Positions 32,895-39,628 of a stretch of DNA of 39,628 nt are shown here, in pieces. The notes beneath the pieces were generated by a model. That model was not told where the DNA came from and ran no database searches. It was given only the letters and a program-made list of their open reading frames with translations. How positions within the stretch are numbered: the stretch's first letter is position 1; each line of letters begins with the position of its first letter. This DNA comes from Propionibacteriaceae bacterium (GTDB lineage Bacteria; Actinomycetota; Actinomycetes; Propionibacteriales; Propionibacteriaceae): positions 1-39,628 of the forward strand of contig JAITVK010000005.1 of the NCBI GenBank assembly GCA_031285845.1. Direction: 5' to 3'. A program made the position numbers and the translations under genes.

Positions 32895-33209
32895 TCAGTC
32901 CGCCGGGGTGGCTTCCAGGTTCTTCTCCAGCATGTCGATGAACTCGTCGACCCCCTCCGGCTCGTACCCCATGTCTTTGGAGATGTTGAACCGCTTGTGT
33001 CGAACCAGGTCGAGCAGGGCCGTACGATCACGCTGACCAGGTTGGGTGAAGAAGCTCTCGATCTCTGCCATGAACGTGTCGACTTCGACCATGTCGTAAC
33101 CGTAGGCGTGGCTGGCGCGGAAGCGTTGGCGATGGATGTCGTCCAGGGTCAAAGGGAACGGGGGCAGCGCCCCAGATGATTCGTCAACCGGCGGGGGTGA
33201 CCCGGTCAT
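32895..33209 (-). CDS. Small protein with two DivIVA motifs
   Basis: A 104-residue cytoplasmic protein. AAGGAG stands before the ATG at 33209; the frame is open to 33353 without a site. The first motif, IHRQRFRASHAYGYDMVEVDTF, given in part, matches the DivIVA membrane-binding hairpin. A second, diverged unit, RFNISKDMGYEPEGVDEFIDML, in part, follows after about 30 residues. There is no long coiled coil as in true DivIVA/Wag31. It may localise to curved membrane or be a domain-only partner of cell-pole proteins. Confidence 0.8.
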   Translation of the reverse strand: MTGSPPPVDESSGALPPFPLTLDDIHRQRFRASHAYGYDMVEVDTFMAEIESFFTQPGQRDRTALLDLVRHKRFNISKDMGYEPEGVDEFIDMLEKNLEATPAD

Positions 33210-33526
33210 ATCATCTCCTTGTCGTTCGATACGGCAGCTGGCGTCAGCGTGTGGAGGCGTGGGCCAGGACGGTGATCGAACCACCTGCCCCGACAGATCG
33301 GCTCGCGCCTTGTCCACGCAGTCTGGCAAGCCCATTCTAGCGTCGGCGCGCAACCGTGGAGTGTCAAGCGCGCAACAGATGAGTCTGGTTGCTCGACAAC
33401 CAGGCGGGGCTCGGCGGCGGGTCGCCGAACGGGTCGTCGAGTGGCGCGCACTGGGTCGAGCGTGGCGTGGTTTCGTAGGCTGAGATGGGGAAACGCTATC
33501 GAGAACCGGAGTTCTAATCTGGAGTC

Positions 33527-33970
33527 ATGCCACCGTCGACCACACCTTGGGCTCAACCCCCAGACCCCGAGAATCCTCCGTCGAATCCCAATTCGCCCTT
33601 TGTGGAATTGGACTCCTACCCCGATCCGCCGCTGACGCCGGCATCGCGCGCTTGCCCCGATCCGTCGGTGTACGACCCGACCATGGCGGCGGTCTCCGTT
33701 CCGGTCGCGGCCTCGCGCGGTGAACTACGGCCGACGGGACGTCCGGCGCGCTCGCCAGTGGAGGTGGTGAAGCTCGTCGTCGGGATCGTGTTGACCGTTA
33801 TCGGAGGGCTGGTCACCCTCGGAGGTCTGGTCTCGACTTTCGGGGCCGGGGCCGCCGCCGGATCGCCAGCTCACTCGTCCGTCACGGTCGCCGCCACGAT
33901 CACGGTCTGGATCCTCTGCCTGGGGTGTCTGGGCAGCGGAATCTATCTGCTGGTGCGCTCGCGGCTGTGA
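33527..33970 (+). CDS. Small Pro-rich two-span membrane protein
   Basis: A 147-residue protein with a disordered, Pro/Asp-rich N-terminal half (MPPSTTPWAQPPDPENPPSN) and two membrane spans, VVKLVVGIVLTVIGGLVTLGG and VAATITVWILCLGCLGSGIY (partly quoted). TAATCT (33515-33520) lies exactly 6 bases before the ATG, with GGAG in between, so the transcript may be leaderless. The stop abuts the ATG of the MFS gene (33971), giving a two-gene operon. No family was recognised. Confidence 0.75.
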   Translation: MPPSTTPWAQPPDPENPPSNPNSPFVELDSYPDPPLTPASRACPDPSVYDPTMAAVSVPVAASRGELRPTGRPARSPVEVVKLVVGIVLTVIGGLVTLGGLVSTFGAGAAAGSPAHSSVTVAATITVWILCLGCLGSGIYLLVRSRL

Positions 33971-35224
33971 ATGAGTGAACCCATGCTTGCCGCTTTACGC
34001 AACCGTGTCTACCGACATCTTTACTTCGCGCAGATCGTGGCCCTGCTGGGCACTGGATTGGCGACCGTCGCCTTGGGGCTGCTGGCCTACGACATCGCCG
34101 GACCGCGAGCCGGGACCGTCCTCGGGACTGCTTTGGCCATCAAAATGGTGGCCTATGTCGTCGTGGCGCCGATCGCTGCGGCGGTGGTGACCCGTTGGCC
34201 ACGTAAAGCCGTTCTCATCGGGGCCGATCTGACGCGGATCGCCGTGGCCGTCAGCCTGCCCTTCGTCGGCGAGGTTTGGCAGGTCTACATCCTGATCTTC
34301 GTTCTTCAGGCGTCTTCGGCCACCTTTACCCCGACATTCCAGTCGGTGATCCCCGATGTTCTGCCCGACGAGGCCGATTACACCGCCGCCCTGTCGCTGT
34401 CACGCTTGGCGTACGACCTCGAATCGGTCGTCTCACCGATGGTCGCCGCCCTGCTGTTGGTGGTCACCAGCTCGTCGACGTTGTTCTTCGGCACGGCGGT
34501 CGGACTCGCCGGATCGGTTCTGCTCGTGGCGTCGGTCGCTATTCCAACCTTGCGCGACCAAGCGGTCGACGCGCCGACCTGGGTCAGAGCTCGGGCGGGC
34601 ATCGTCCTGTTCGGCCGTACGCCAGCATTGCGTCCGATCATCGCGCTCAACTTGGTGGTGGCCTCCGCCGGAGCGTATGTCATCGTTCAGACGGTGGTGA
34701 TTGTCCGGTCAGTGTTCGCACTGCCAGAACAGGCGGTGGCCTGGCTGTTGGGAGTCAACGGGCTGGGTTCGATGATCGCGGCCTTCACGCTGCCTCGGGT
34801 GCTGAAACGGGTCGCCGAACGGCGGTTGATGCTGTCGGCGGCGGTCGTGTTGACTGTGGCGACCGCGATCATCCCCGTCGGTCTGGTCTTCGCGCCAGAC
34901 TGGGCTGGTTTGGTCGTGATCGGTGTGCTCTGGTTGGTCATCGGCGTGGCGTGGTCCGCCGCCGAGACACCGGTGGGCCGCCTGATTCGTCGCAATGTCG
35001 ATCGCGGCGACCTGCCGGTCGCGTTCGCCGCCCAATTCTCGCTCTCGCACGCCTGTTGGCTCATCACCTATCCCGTGGCCGGGTGGTTGGGCGCGATCGG
35101 GTTGGGACCGACCGCGACCGTGTTGGCTGTCGTCGCGCTGGTCGGGACTGTCATGGCCTGGCGAACCTGGCCGAAGCCACCGCTGATGGCGGATGCCCAT
35201 ATCCGTGACACCGCGCACGACTGA
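33971..35224 (+). CDS. MFS transporter (MFS_3-like, 12 spans)
   Basis: Major facilitator protein of 417 residues with 12 predicted spans. The motif-A region reads TRWPRKAVLIGADLTRI, and FTPTFQSVIPDVLPDE between spans is typical of the MFS_3/enterobactin-exporter-like group (LxxLRNRxYRxLxxAQ at the N-terminus). Many relatives export siderophores, macrolides or unknown metabolites. It begins at the base after the previous stop and has no own ribosome site. Its C-terminal codons and stop are in a tandem repeat of 16 bases (35206-35269). Confidence 0.87.
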   Translation: MSEPMLAALRNRVYRHLYFAQIVALLGTGLATVALGLLAYDIAGPRAGTVLGTALAIKMVAYVVVAPIAAAVVTRWPRKAVLIGADLTRIAVAVSLPFVGEVWQVYILIFVLQASSATFTPTFQSVIPDVLPDEADYTAALSLSRLAYDLESVVSPMVAALLLVVTSSSTLFFGTAVGLAGSVLLVASVAIPTLRDQAVDAPTWVRARAGIVLFGRTPALRPIIALNLVVASAGAYVIVQTVVIVRSVFALPEQAVAWLLGVNGLGSMIAAFTLPRVLKRVAERRLMLSAAVVLTVATAIIPVGLVFAPDWAGLVVIGVLWLVIGVAWSAAETPVGRLIRRNVDRGDLPVAFAAQFSLSHACWLITYPVAGWLGAIGLGPTATVLAVVALVGTVMAWRTWPKPPLMADAHIRDTAHD

Positions 35225-35269
35225 CACCGCGCACGACTGACGCGGCGCACGACTGACGCGGCGAGAGGC
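35206..35269 (+). repeat. 16-bp tandem repeat across the MFS stop codon
   Basis: TGACACCGCGCACGAC occurs twice without change (35206-35221, 35222-35237), then as TGACGCGGCGCACGAC (35238-35253) and a decayed fourth unit. The stop TGA (35222-35224) is the first codon of unit 2, so unit 1 is coding and the rest is not. Confidence 0.85.
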
Positions 35270-35398
35270 TGTGCGACGGATTCTCCACTGGACGCGGCGC
35301 GGTGACGTGCGGCGGGGCGACGAGGATCGACTCGACGTGCGGCCGGTTTCGACCCGATGAGGATCGTGTCGCCGACTCGTTGACTTGTCGCGCTGCGG

Positions 35399-36295
35399 TC
35401 AGTTCGTCGAGCGGAGCGGAACGCCGTACTCCCGCAGCGCGTCGGTGAGCGCCTGCCGGGTGGCTTCGCTCGGGCCGACCAGGGGCAGCCGCGGCTGGCC
35501 GACCTCGAAGCCGAGGATGTTGAGCGCCTCTTTGACTGGAATCGGGTTGACTTCGGCAAACAGTGCTTTGATGAGCGGGATGACCGACAGTTGAAGCTCG
35601 CGGGCGCGGTCGTGTTCGCCGTTCAGCCAGTGCCACACCAAGTCATGTGTGGTGGCCGGAATGACGTTCGACATGACTGAGATGACGCCTGACCCACCCC
35701 AGGCCAGCATCGGGATGACCTGGCCGTCTTCGCCAGAATAGAACTGGAAATCCTCTGGGACGAGGCGCTTCATCGCTCCGACCTGTTCCATGTTGCATTC
35801 TTTGATGCCTACGATGTTGTCGACCTGGCTCAGTTCGGCCGCGGTCTCCGGGGTGATGTTCAGCCCGGTACGACTAGGCACGTTGTACATGATGATGGGC
35901 AGGTCGGTCGCGTCAGCGATGGCGCGGAAATGCGCCACCAAACCGGCTTGGGACGTCTTGTTGTAGTACGGCGTGACCGACAGGATCGCGTCCGCGCCGA
36001 CCTCGCTGCTGCGGCGGGTCTGATCCACCGCCTCAGCGGTCGAATTCGATCCGGCTCCGGCGATCACCGGAATTCGCCCGGCGACCATGTCCACCGCACG
36101 GGCGATGACGTCGATGTGCTCATCGGTGGGCAGTGTCGGCGATTCGCCGGTTGTGCCCAAGATGACGACGGCGTCGATCCCTTGATCGATCTGATAGTCG
36201 AGGAGTTCACCCAGCTTGGGGTAGTTCACCTCGCCTGTTGGCGTGAAAGGGGTGACGAGCGCAGTGGCCGCGCCACGGAAAATGGGTTCTCTCAC
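35399..36295 (-). CDS. dapA: 4-hydroxy-tetrahydrodipicolinate synthase
   Basis: First committed step of lysine and diaminopimelate synthesis: condensation of pyruvate with aspartate semialdehyde. The 298-residue protein has Schiff-base Lys165 (GIKECN), Tyr137 (MYNVPSRTG), Tyr111 (VTPYYNK) and Thr48 (GTTGESPTL), the full catalytic set. The GTG start at 36295 has AAGGAGG 6 bases before it. It is divergent from a homoserine dehydrogenase-like gene that draws on the same substrate, so the pair sits at the lysine/threonine branch. Confidence 0.93.
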   Translation of the reverse strand: MREPIFRGAATALVTPFTPTGEVNYPKLGELLDYQIDQGIDAVVILGTTGESPTLPTDEHIDVIARAVDMVAGRIPVIAGAGSNSTAEAVDQTRRSSEVGADAILSVTPYYNKTSQAGLVAHFRAIADATDLPIIMYNVPSRTGLNITPETAAELSQVDNIVGIKECNMEQVGAMKRLVPEDFQFYSGEDGQVIPMLAWGGSGVISVMSNVIPATTHDLVWHWLNGEHDRARELQLSVIPLIKALFAEVNPIPVKEALNILGFEVGQPRLPLVGPSEATRQALTDALREYGVPLRSTN

Positions 36296-36601
36296 TGGGA
36301 TCCTCCTTCCTGAGGACAGGATTCGTCGGTCGACAAATCGCGTTCCATGCTACCGCAGCGCTGGTGGGACGCCCGCGTTTTGTCCCGATCAAGCCTCGGC
36401 GGCGGAGCGCCCGGTGGAAGTCCAACGCGGTTGAGCCCGCGACGGGAGGCGGCGGGTCGTCGATGAGCCGCGATCGACGCCCGATGGCCACCAGGTCGGG
36501 GCTTGGGGTCGTACGCGAGTCAGATCGAGTGGACGTTCTGGTCGTACACGCTTCTGACCAGAGATAATGGGCTTATACGCGGGAACTGGAAGGATCGTGA
36601 G
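36296..36601. promoter_or_regulatory. Divergent region dapA/homoserine dehydrogenase
   Basis: In this 306-bp gap, TCTGGTC (36537-36543) N12 GACCAGA (36556-36562) forms a perfect 7-base dyad, followed at once by GATAAT (36563-36568), a good -10 for the rightward gene. The dyad fills the space between -35 and -10, so a bound protein would block transcription. GGAAGGA then precedes the ATG at 36602. No gene was found. Confidence 0.5.
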
Positions 36602-37636
36602 ATGAAGAATTACGACATCGCCTTGGTGGGGTTCGGCAATGTCAACCGGACGCTGGCCCAGATCATCGGCGAGGACCAGGAACGGATGGCCGCTGAGCTC
36701 GGCTTCACCCTGCGCGTGACGGGAGTGATCGACCTGCGCTTGGGGGCGGTGATCGCTCCAACCGGGGTGGATTTGTCCGCTCTGCTCGAGCTGGAGCCTG
36801 GTTCGACTTTCGCCGGGCTCGAAGGATTCCGCGAGCTGAGCAATGAGGAGTTCATTCGTACGGTTCCGGCCGACATCGTGGCCGAAGCGACCTACACCAA
36901 CCCAGCGGACGGCGAACCGGCCGTGTCGCACGTGCGTTGGGCGCTCGAATCCGGCAAATCAGTCTGCACGACGAACAAGGGTCCGGTCGCGTTCGCGGCT
37001 GAGGAGTTGACCCGGTTGGCGGGTGAGCGCGGGGTCCATTTCGAGTTCGAAGGCGCGGTCATGAGTGGCACTCCGGTGATCCGCTTGGCCGCCGGCCCGC
37101 TCAAAGGTGTCGGCATCACCGGATTCTCGGGCATTCTCAATGGGACGAGCAACTACATTTTGGGCCGGATGGAGGCTGGGCTGAGTCAGATGGCTGCGAT
37201 CGAAGAAGCTCAAGACTATGGCTACGCCGAAGCTGATCCGACCGCTGACATCGGCGGTTCCGACGTACGGCTGAAGGTGATGGTGTTGGCTCATGAGCTG
37301 TTGGGCGTAAGGCTCGCCTCATCCGATGTCGCCACCGAGGGCATCACCGGGATCACTGCCGAGATGATCGAGCAGGCCCGCGCCGAATCCAAGCGCTGGA
37401 AGCTCATCGGGACTGCCCGGCGCGACACCGATGGTGTCGTCACCGCTTCGGTCGGTCCGCGACTGTTGGACGACGACCATCCGTTGTCGGGGATTCGGGC
37501 AGCGACGAACGCGGTCACCTTCCACACCCGCTACCTGGGCGACGTCACCATCGCTGGTCCAGGAGCGGGCCGGGTCGAGACCGCGTACGCCCTGCTCTCC
37601 GACCTCATCGCCATCGACGCCGCTGAGCGGCGCTGA
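36602..37636 (+). CDS. Homoserine dehydrogenase-like protein lacking an ACT domain
   Basis: NAD(P)H-dependent reduction of aspartate semialdehyde to homoserine is the expected reaction. The 344 residues show the Rossmann motif ALVGFGNVNRTLAQ, Lys126 (TTNKGPVA), and the catalytic region GYAEADPTADIGGSDVRLK with Glu210, Asp221 and Lys225. Typical actinobacterial Hom has about 430 residues with a C-terminal ACT regulatory domain, which is absent here. That implies no threonine feedback through ACT, or a paralogue with a different role. The frame is open from 36503, but GGAAGGA and the family N-terminus select 36602. The stop is inside a 10-bp tandem repeat. Confidence 0.87.
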   Translation: MKNYDIALVGFGNVNRTLAQIIGEDQERMAAELGFTLRVTGVIDLRLGAVIAPTGVDLSALLELEPGSTFAGLEGFRELSNEEFIRTVPADIVAEATYTNPADGEPAVSHVRWALESGKSVCTTNKGPVAFAAEELTRLAGERGVHFEFEGAVMSGTPVIRLAAGPLKGVGITGFSGILNGTSNYILGRMEAGLSQMAAIEEAQDYGYAEADPTADIGGSDVRLKVMVLAHELLGVRLASSDVATEGITGITAEMIEQARAESKRWKLIGTARRDTDGVVTASVGPRLLDDDHPLSGIRAATNAVTFHTRYLGDVTIAGPGAGRVETAYALLSDLIAIDAAERR

Positions 37637-37640
37637 GCGG
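37621..37640 (+). repeat. 10-bp tandem repeat at the homoserine dehydrogenase stop
   Basis: CGCTGAGCGG occurs twice in succession (37621-37630, 37631-37640). The first copy codes for the final residues; the TGA stop (37634-37636) lies in the second. Confidence 0.75.
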
Positions 37641-37651
37641 CGTTGTCCGAC

Positions 37652-38863
37652 TCAGGCCCATTCGGCCGGCGGGTACTTCTCGTAGACGAAGTCCACGTCT
37701 TTGTCGCCGCGACCTGACAGGTTGACCAGGATCGACTCGTGGGGTTTTTGGCGGGCCAGCTCCATGGCGTACGCGACGGCGTGAGCCGATTCGAGCGCTG
37801 GGATGATGCCTTCGAGCCGGCTCAGCGCGTAGAAAGCCCGAATCGTCTGGTCGTCGGTCGCACCGACCGCGTTGAGCCGACCGGAAGAATGCAGGTAGGC
37901 GTGCTCAGGGCCGACGCCGGGATAATCCAGCCCGGAGGCGACCGAGTAGACCGGGGCGGGCCCGCCATCCTCGCCGGTCAACACCATGGTGTGGAAGCCA
38001 TGGATGTCGCCGACGTGTCCGTACATCAGACTGGCGGCGTGCTGGCCGAGCTCGGGGCCTGTTCCCAGTGGCTCGACGGCGTAGAGCTGGCAGGGCTCTT
38101 CGATGAAGGCGGAGAACATGCCCGCCGCGTTGGAGCCGCCGCCGACGCAGGCGACCACGTTGTCGGGCAGGACGCCCATCATGTCGTGGAACTGGGCTTT
38201 GGCTTCGACGCCGACGACGGCTTGAAAATCGCGCACCATCATCGGGAACGGGTGCGGGCCGACCACCGATCCGATGGCGTAAAGCGAATCCTCCGGGTCG
38301 GCCAACCAGGCTTCGAACGCCGAGTCGACCGCTTCTTTCAGCGTGGCTTGGCCGCGAGTCACGGGCACAACGCTCGCGCCAAGGACTTCCATGCGGATGA
38401 CGTTCGGATGCTGTTTGGCGATGTCGACCTCGCCCATGTGGATCTCGCATTCCATGCCAAAATAGGCGGCTGCGGTCGCCAGCGCGACTCCATGCTGGCC
38501 AGCCCCAGTCTCGGCGATCAGCTTCTTCTTGCCCAGATAACTGGCCAGCAGCGCCTCGCCCATGCAGTGGTTGAGCTTGTGGGCCCCGGTGTGATTCAGG
38601 TCTTCCCGTTTGAGGTAGATGCGCCCGCCGCCGATCGAATCGGTCAGACGTTTGGCGTAGTAGACCGGGGTCGGTCGTCCTTGGAAGTGGCGGCGGATGT
38701 CACGCAGCTGGCTGACGAAGTCGTACGAGTTGCCGATCGTGAGATAGGCCTCTTGGATGCGGGCGCATTCGCGGGCGATGTCGGGTGGGACGTCGGAGCC
38801 GCCGAACGGCCCGAAGTGGCCGGAAGGGTCGGGATACTGTCGCAGATAGGGCTTGTCTTGCAT
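37652..38863 (-). CDS. trpB: Tryptophan synthase beta chain, stand-alone
   Basis: PLP enzyme that joins indole and serine to give tryptophan. The 403 residues include [14 protein letters not shown]-binding Lys96 ([10 protein letters not shown]), the active-site loop [10 protein letters not shown] and the phosphate loop [24 protein letters not shown] and the N-terminus differ from common TrpB (HKxNxxxGQALL), suggesting a divergent branch. No trpA, trpC or other trp gene is adjacent; the next gene is convergent. A trp leader peptide and attenuator lie directly upstream, so it is tuned to tryptophan supply. It may salvage indole, or pair with a TrpA encoded elsewhere. Confidence 0.92.
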   Translation of the reverse strand: MQDKPYLRQYPDPSGHFGPFGGSDVPPDIARECARIQEAYLTIGNSYDFVSQLRDIRRHFQGRPTPVYYAKRLTDSIGGGRIYLKREDLNHTGAHKLNHCMGEALLASYLGKKKLIAETGAGQHGVALATAAAYFGMECEIHMGEVDIAKQHPNVIRMEVLGASVVPVTRGQATLKEAVDSAFEAWLADPEDSLYAIGSVVGPHPFPMMVRDFQAVVGVEAKAQFHDMMGVLPDNVVACVGGGSNAAGMFSAFIEEPCQLYAVEPLGTGPELGQHAASLMYGHVGDIHGFHTMVLTGEDGGPAPVYSVASGLDYPGVGPEHAYLHSSGRLNAVGATDDQTIRAFYALSRLEGIIPALESAHAVAYAMELARQKPHESILVNLSGRGDKDVDFVYEKYPPAEWA

Positions 38864-38909
38864 GGTTCAGATTCTTTCTGGGTTGATCACCACCGTCGCC
38901 AAACATGCA

Positions 38910-38969
38910 ACAACCGCCTGACGAAGGCGGTTGTGTGATGGGTCTGCACGAAATCCGCCTGTTAGGCGG
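38910..38969 (-). promoter_or_regulatory. Transcription attenuator of trpB
   Basis: Four segments with one shared core follow the leader peptide (minus strand). Segment 1 is CCGCCT (38969-38964), 2 is AGGCGG (38960-38955), 3 is ACAACCGCC (38934-38926), 4 is GGCGGTTGT (38918-38910). 1:2 pairs with a three-base loop, 3:4 is a 9-bp terminator hairpin followed by a U-containing TGCATGTTT, and 2 can instead pair with CCGCCT of segment 3. A ribosome stalled at the Trp codons (38976-38971) would cover segment 1, free segment 2, and prevent the terminator. Confidence 0.85.
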
Positions 38970-39006
38970 GCCACCAGGATGTACGGCGAACTGTTGTTTC
39001 GAGCAT
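38962..39006 (-). CDS. trpL: trp leader peptide
   Basis: A 14-residue frame, MLETTVRRTSWWPA, with two adjacent Trp codons (38976-38971) a few bases before its stop. The stop codon overlaps segment 1 of the attenuator. The ATG is 6 bases after TAGAAT (minus strand, 39018-39013), so the leader is probably translated from a leaderless mRNA and no ribosome site is present. It senses charged tRNA-Trp by ribosome position and has no other expected function. Confidence 0.85.
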   Translation of the reverse strand: MLETTVRRTSWWPA

Positions 39007-39012
39007 GTCGTC

Positions 39013-39018
39013 ATTCTA
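39013..39018 (-). promoter_or_regulatory. -10 box of the trpL-trpB transcript
   Basis: TAGAAT on the minus strand fits the actinobacterial TANNNT -10, with transcript start predicted at the trpL ATG (39006). No clear -35 is seen at the matching distance. Confidence 0.6.
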
Positions 39019-39216
39019 AACGCGATCGGGTGCTGTGCCGAGACGTGGACCAGATCGTTCGAGTCGTGAGACAACCTCGGCGTCGGAGGTATGAACCGGC
39101 AGGCAGGATCGGGGAGGGCGACCGCGTGTGGGGGCGGGCAAGATCACTGCCGCTGCAGCGAGCCGGTTGGCGTCGGCGGTGTCGGGCGCCAACCCTCGCA
39201 TGGGGGATCTCGACGA

Positions 39217-39378
39217 ATCTGCCTACGCCCTGTCTGGGCGATGCGTCACAACGTGTCGATCTATGACGCCGCGTAGGTCGTGATCGCGATGATGTTCGAT
39301 GTGACGCTTGTGACCTGTGACCAGCGTCTGGCCAGAGCCGTCGCTGAATGGGACGCACGAGTGTGGCTGGTTGGGTGA
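39217..39378 (+). pseudogene. Remnant of a VapC-like PIN toxin with a nonsense codon
   Basis: The C-terminal third of a PIN-domain toxin is readable in one frame. It runs RPVWAMRHNVSIYDAA, then TAG (39274-39276), then VVIAMMFDVTLVTCDQRLARA to a TGA at 39376-39378. In VapC proteins the block is typically VWxLRHNxxxYDAAYVALAExLxxPLVTxDxRLARA, so the TAG replaces the conserved Tyr codon by one base. No matching N-terminal part or antitoxin was found in 39019-39216. It is a decayed toxin gene, unrelated in detail to the intact VapC at 14650. Confidence 0.75.
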
Positions 39379-39628
39379 GAGTGCGCGGGCGAGCGTGTCC
39401 GAGTCGAGCAGGAGTCTGAGTCGCTCCGTCGTAGCTCGGTCAGACGAGTGCGTGGGCGTCACCGATCGGGGCACACAAGTCCGCCCTGTCGGAATGTGCT
39501 GATTAAGCTACGAAGTGCCTCAGTTAGGAATGAGCGCGTGGCTGGTGTTGGTGCCTCACGTTGTTTGAGCGCGTGGCTTGCGTTCATTGCTGGGTTGCCA
39601 ATCGGTTGATTGATGCTTTTAATGGTCT
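39379..39628. other. Unassigned window end
   Basis: No convincing gene is visible in the last 250 bases. A 12-base string GAGCGCGTGGCT occurs at 39532-39543 and 39567-39578, 35 bases apart. Base composition turns AT-richer toward the end, which could mark the start of another region. Confidence 0.5.

Noticed and set aside
34276-35208. 310-codon plus-strand frame within the second MFS gene
   Set aside because: Arg/Gly-rich alternative frame inside a confident 12-span transporter.
37739-38938. 399-codon open frame on the plus strand opposite trpB
   Set aside because: It is antisense to a full-length trpB and runs through the attenuator; no family resemblance.
1-39628. CRISPR arrays, insertion sequences, tRNA or rRNA genes
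   Set aside because: No regularly spaced repeats, transposase motifs, tRNA T-loop plus acceptor pairing, or rRNA segments were seen on reading both strands by eye.

Overview
The window is high-GC DNA from an actinobacterium. The evidence is a dnaJ followed directly by a MerR-type hspR, many short or leaderless leaders, a DivIVA-motif protein, a DUF2510 protein, and sugar-uptake permeases without their own ATPase. A succinyl/propionyl-CoA:carboxylate CoA-transferase next to plant-sugar genes would fit a propionibacterium-like fermenter, but that placement is inference. Base 1 starts in a long C/G homopolymer that looks like a contig end, and the dnaK expected before grpE is missing.

Layout. 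177-2516: heat-shock genes grpE, dnaJ, hspR. 2841-11751: glycan-use locus (two ABC permeases, a lipoprotein binding protein, a DUF624/YesL-like membrane protein, a convergent GH42 beta-galactosidase and a divergent GH39 glycosidase). 11895-14098: CoA-transferase with an overlapping membrane-protein gene. 14369-15090: VapBC toxin-antitoxin with its own operator. 15246-16570: GH3 lipoprotein behind a coupled short ORF. 16606-19773: a tandemly duplicated module made of a secreted peptidoglycan-binding protein and a four-cysteine lipoprotein. In one copy the peptidoglycan-binding gene has collapsed to a 59-codon in-frame deletion relic. 19951-22913: aldo/keto reductase, Fic AMPylase and a small protein. 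23001-26796: sulfide/persulfide locus (SQR, divergent CoA-disulfide reductase-rhodanese fusion, small Cys-rich protein) with two CsoR/CstR-type operators. 26947-30526: Fpg/Nei glycosylase, orphan response regulator, DUF2510-YbjN-like protein and an extended SDR. 30843-35224: two MFS exporters, a DivIVA-motif protein and a small membrane protein. 35399-39006: dapA, an ACT-less homoserine dehydrogenase, and a stand-alone trpB behind a trp attenuator with a WW leader peptide. 39217-39378: a broken VapC remnant.

The most notable points are the duplicated peptidoglycan-binding/lipoprotein module and its relic, the leaderless trpL attenuator driving a trpB without trpA, the paired persulfide-type operators, and a set of seven predicted leaderless starts with the -10 hexamer exactly 6 nt before ATG. 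Several enzymes also carry in-frame low-complexity insertions, and four genes end inside or beside short tandem repeats. All identifications come from reading motifs in the sequence; no database search was run.
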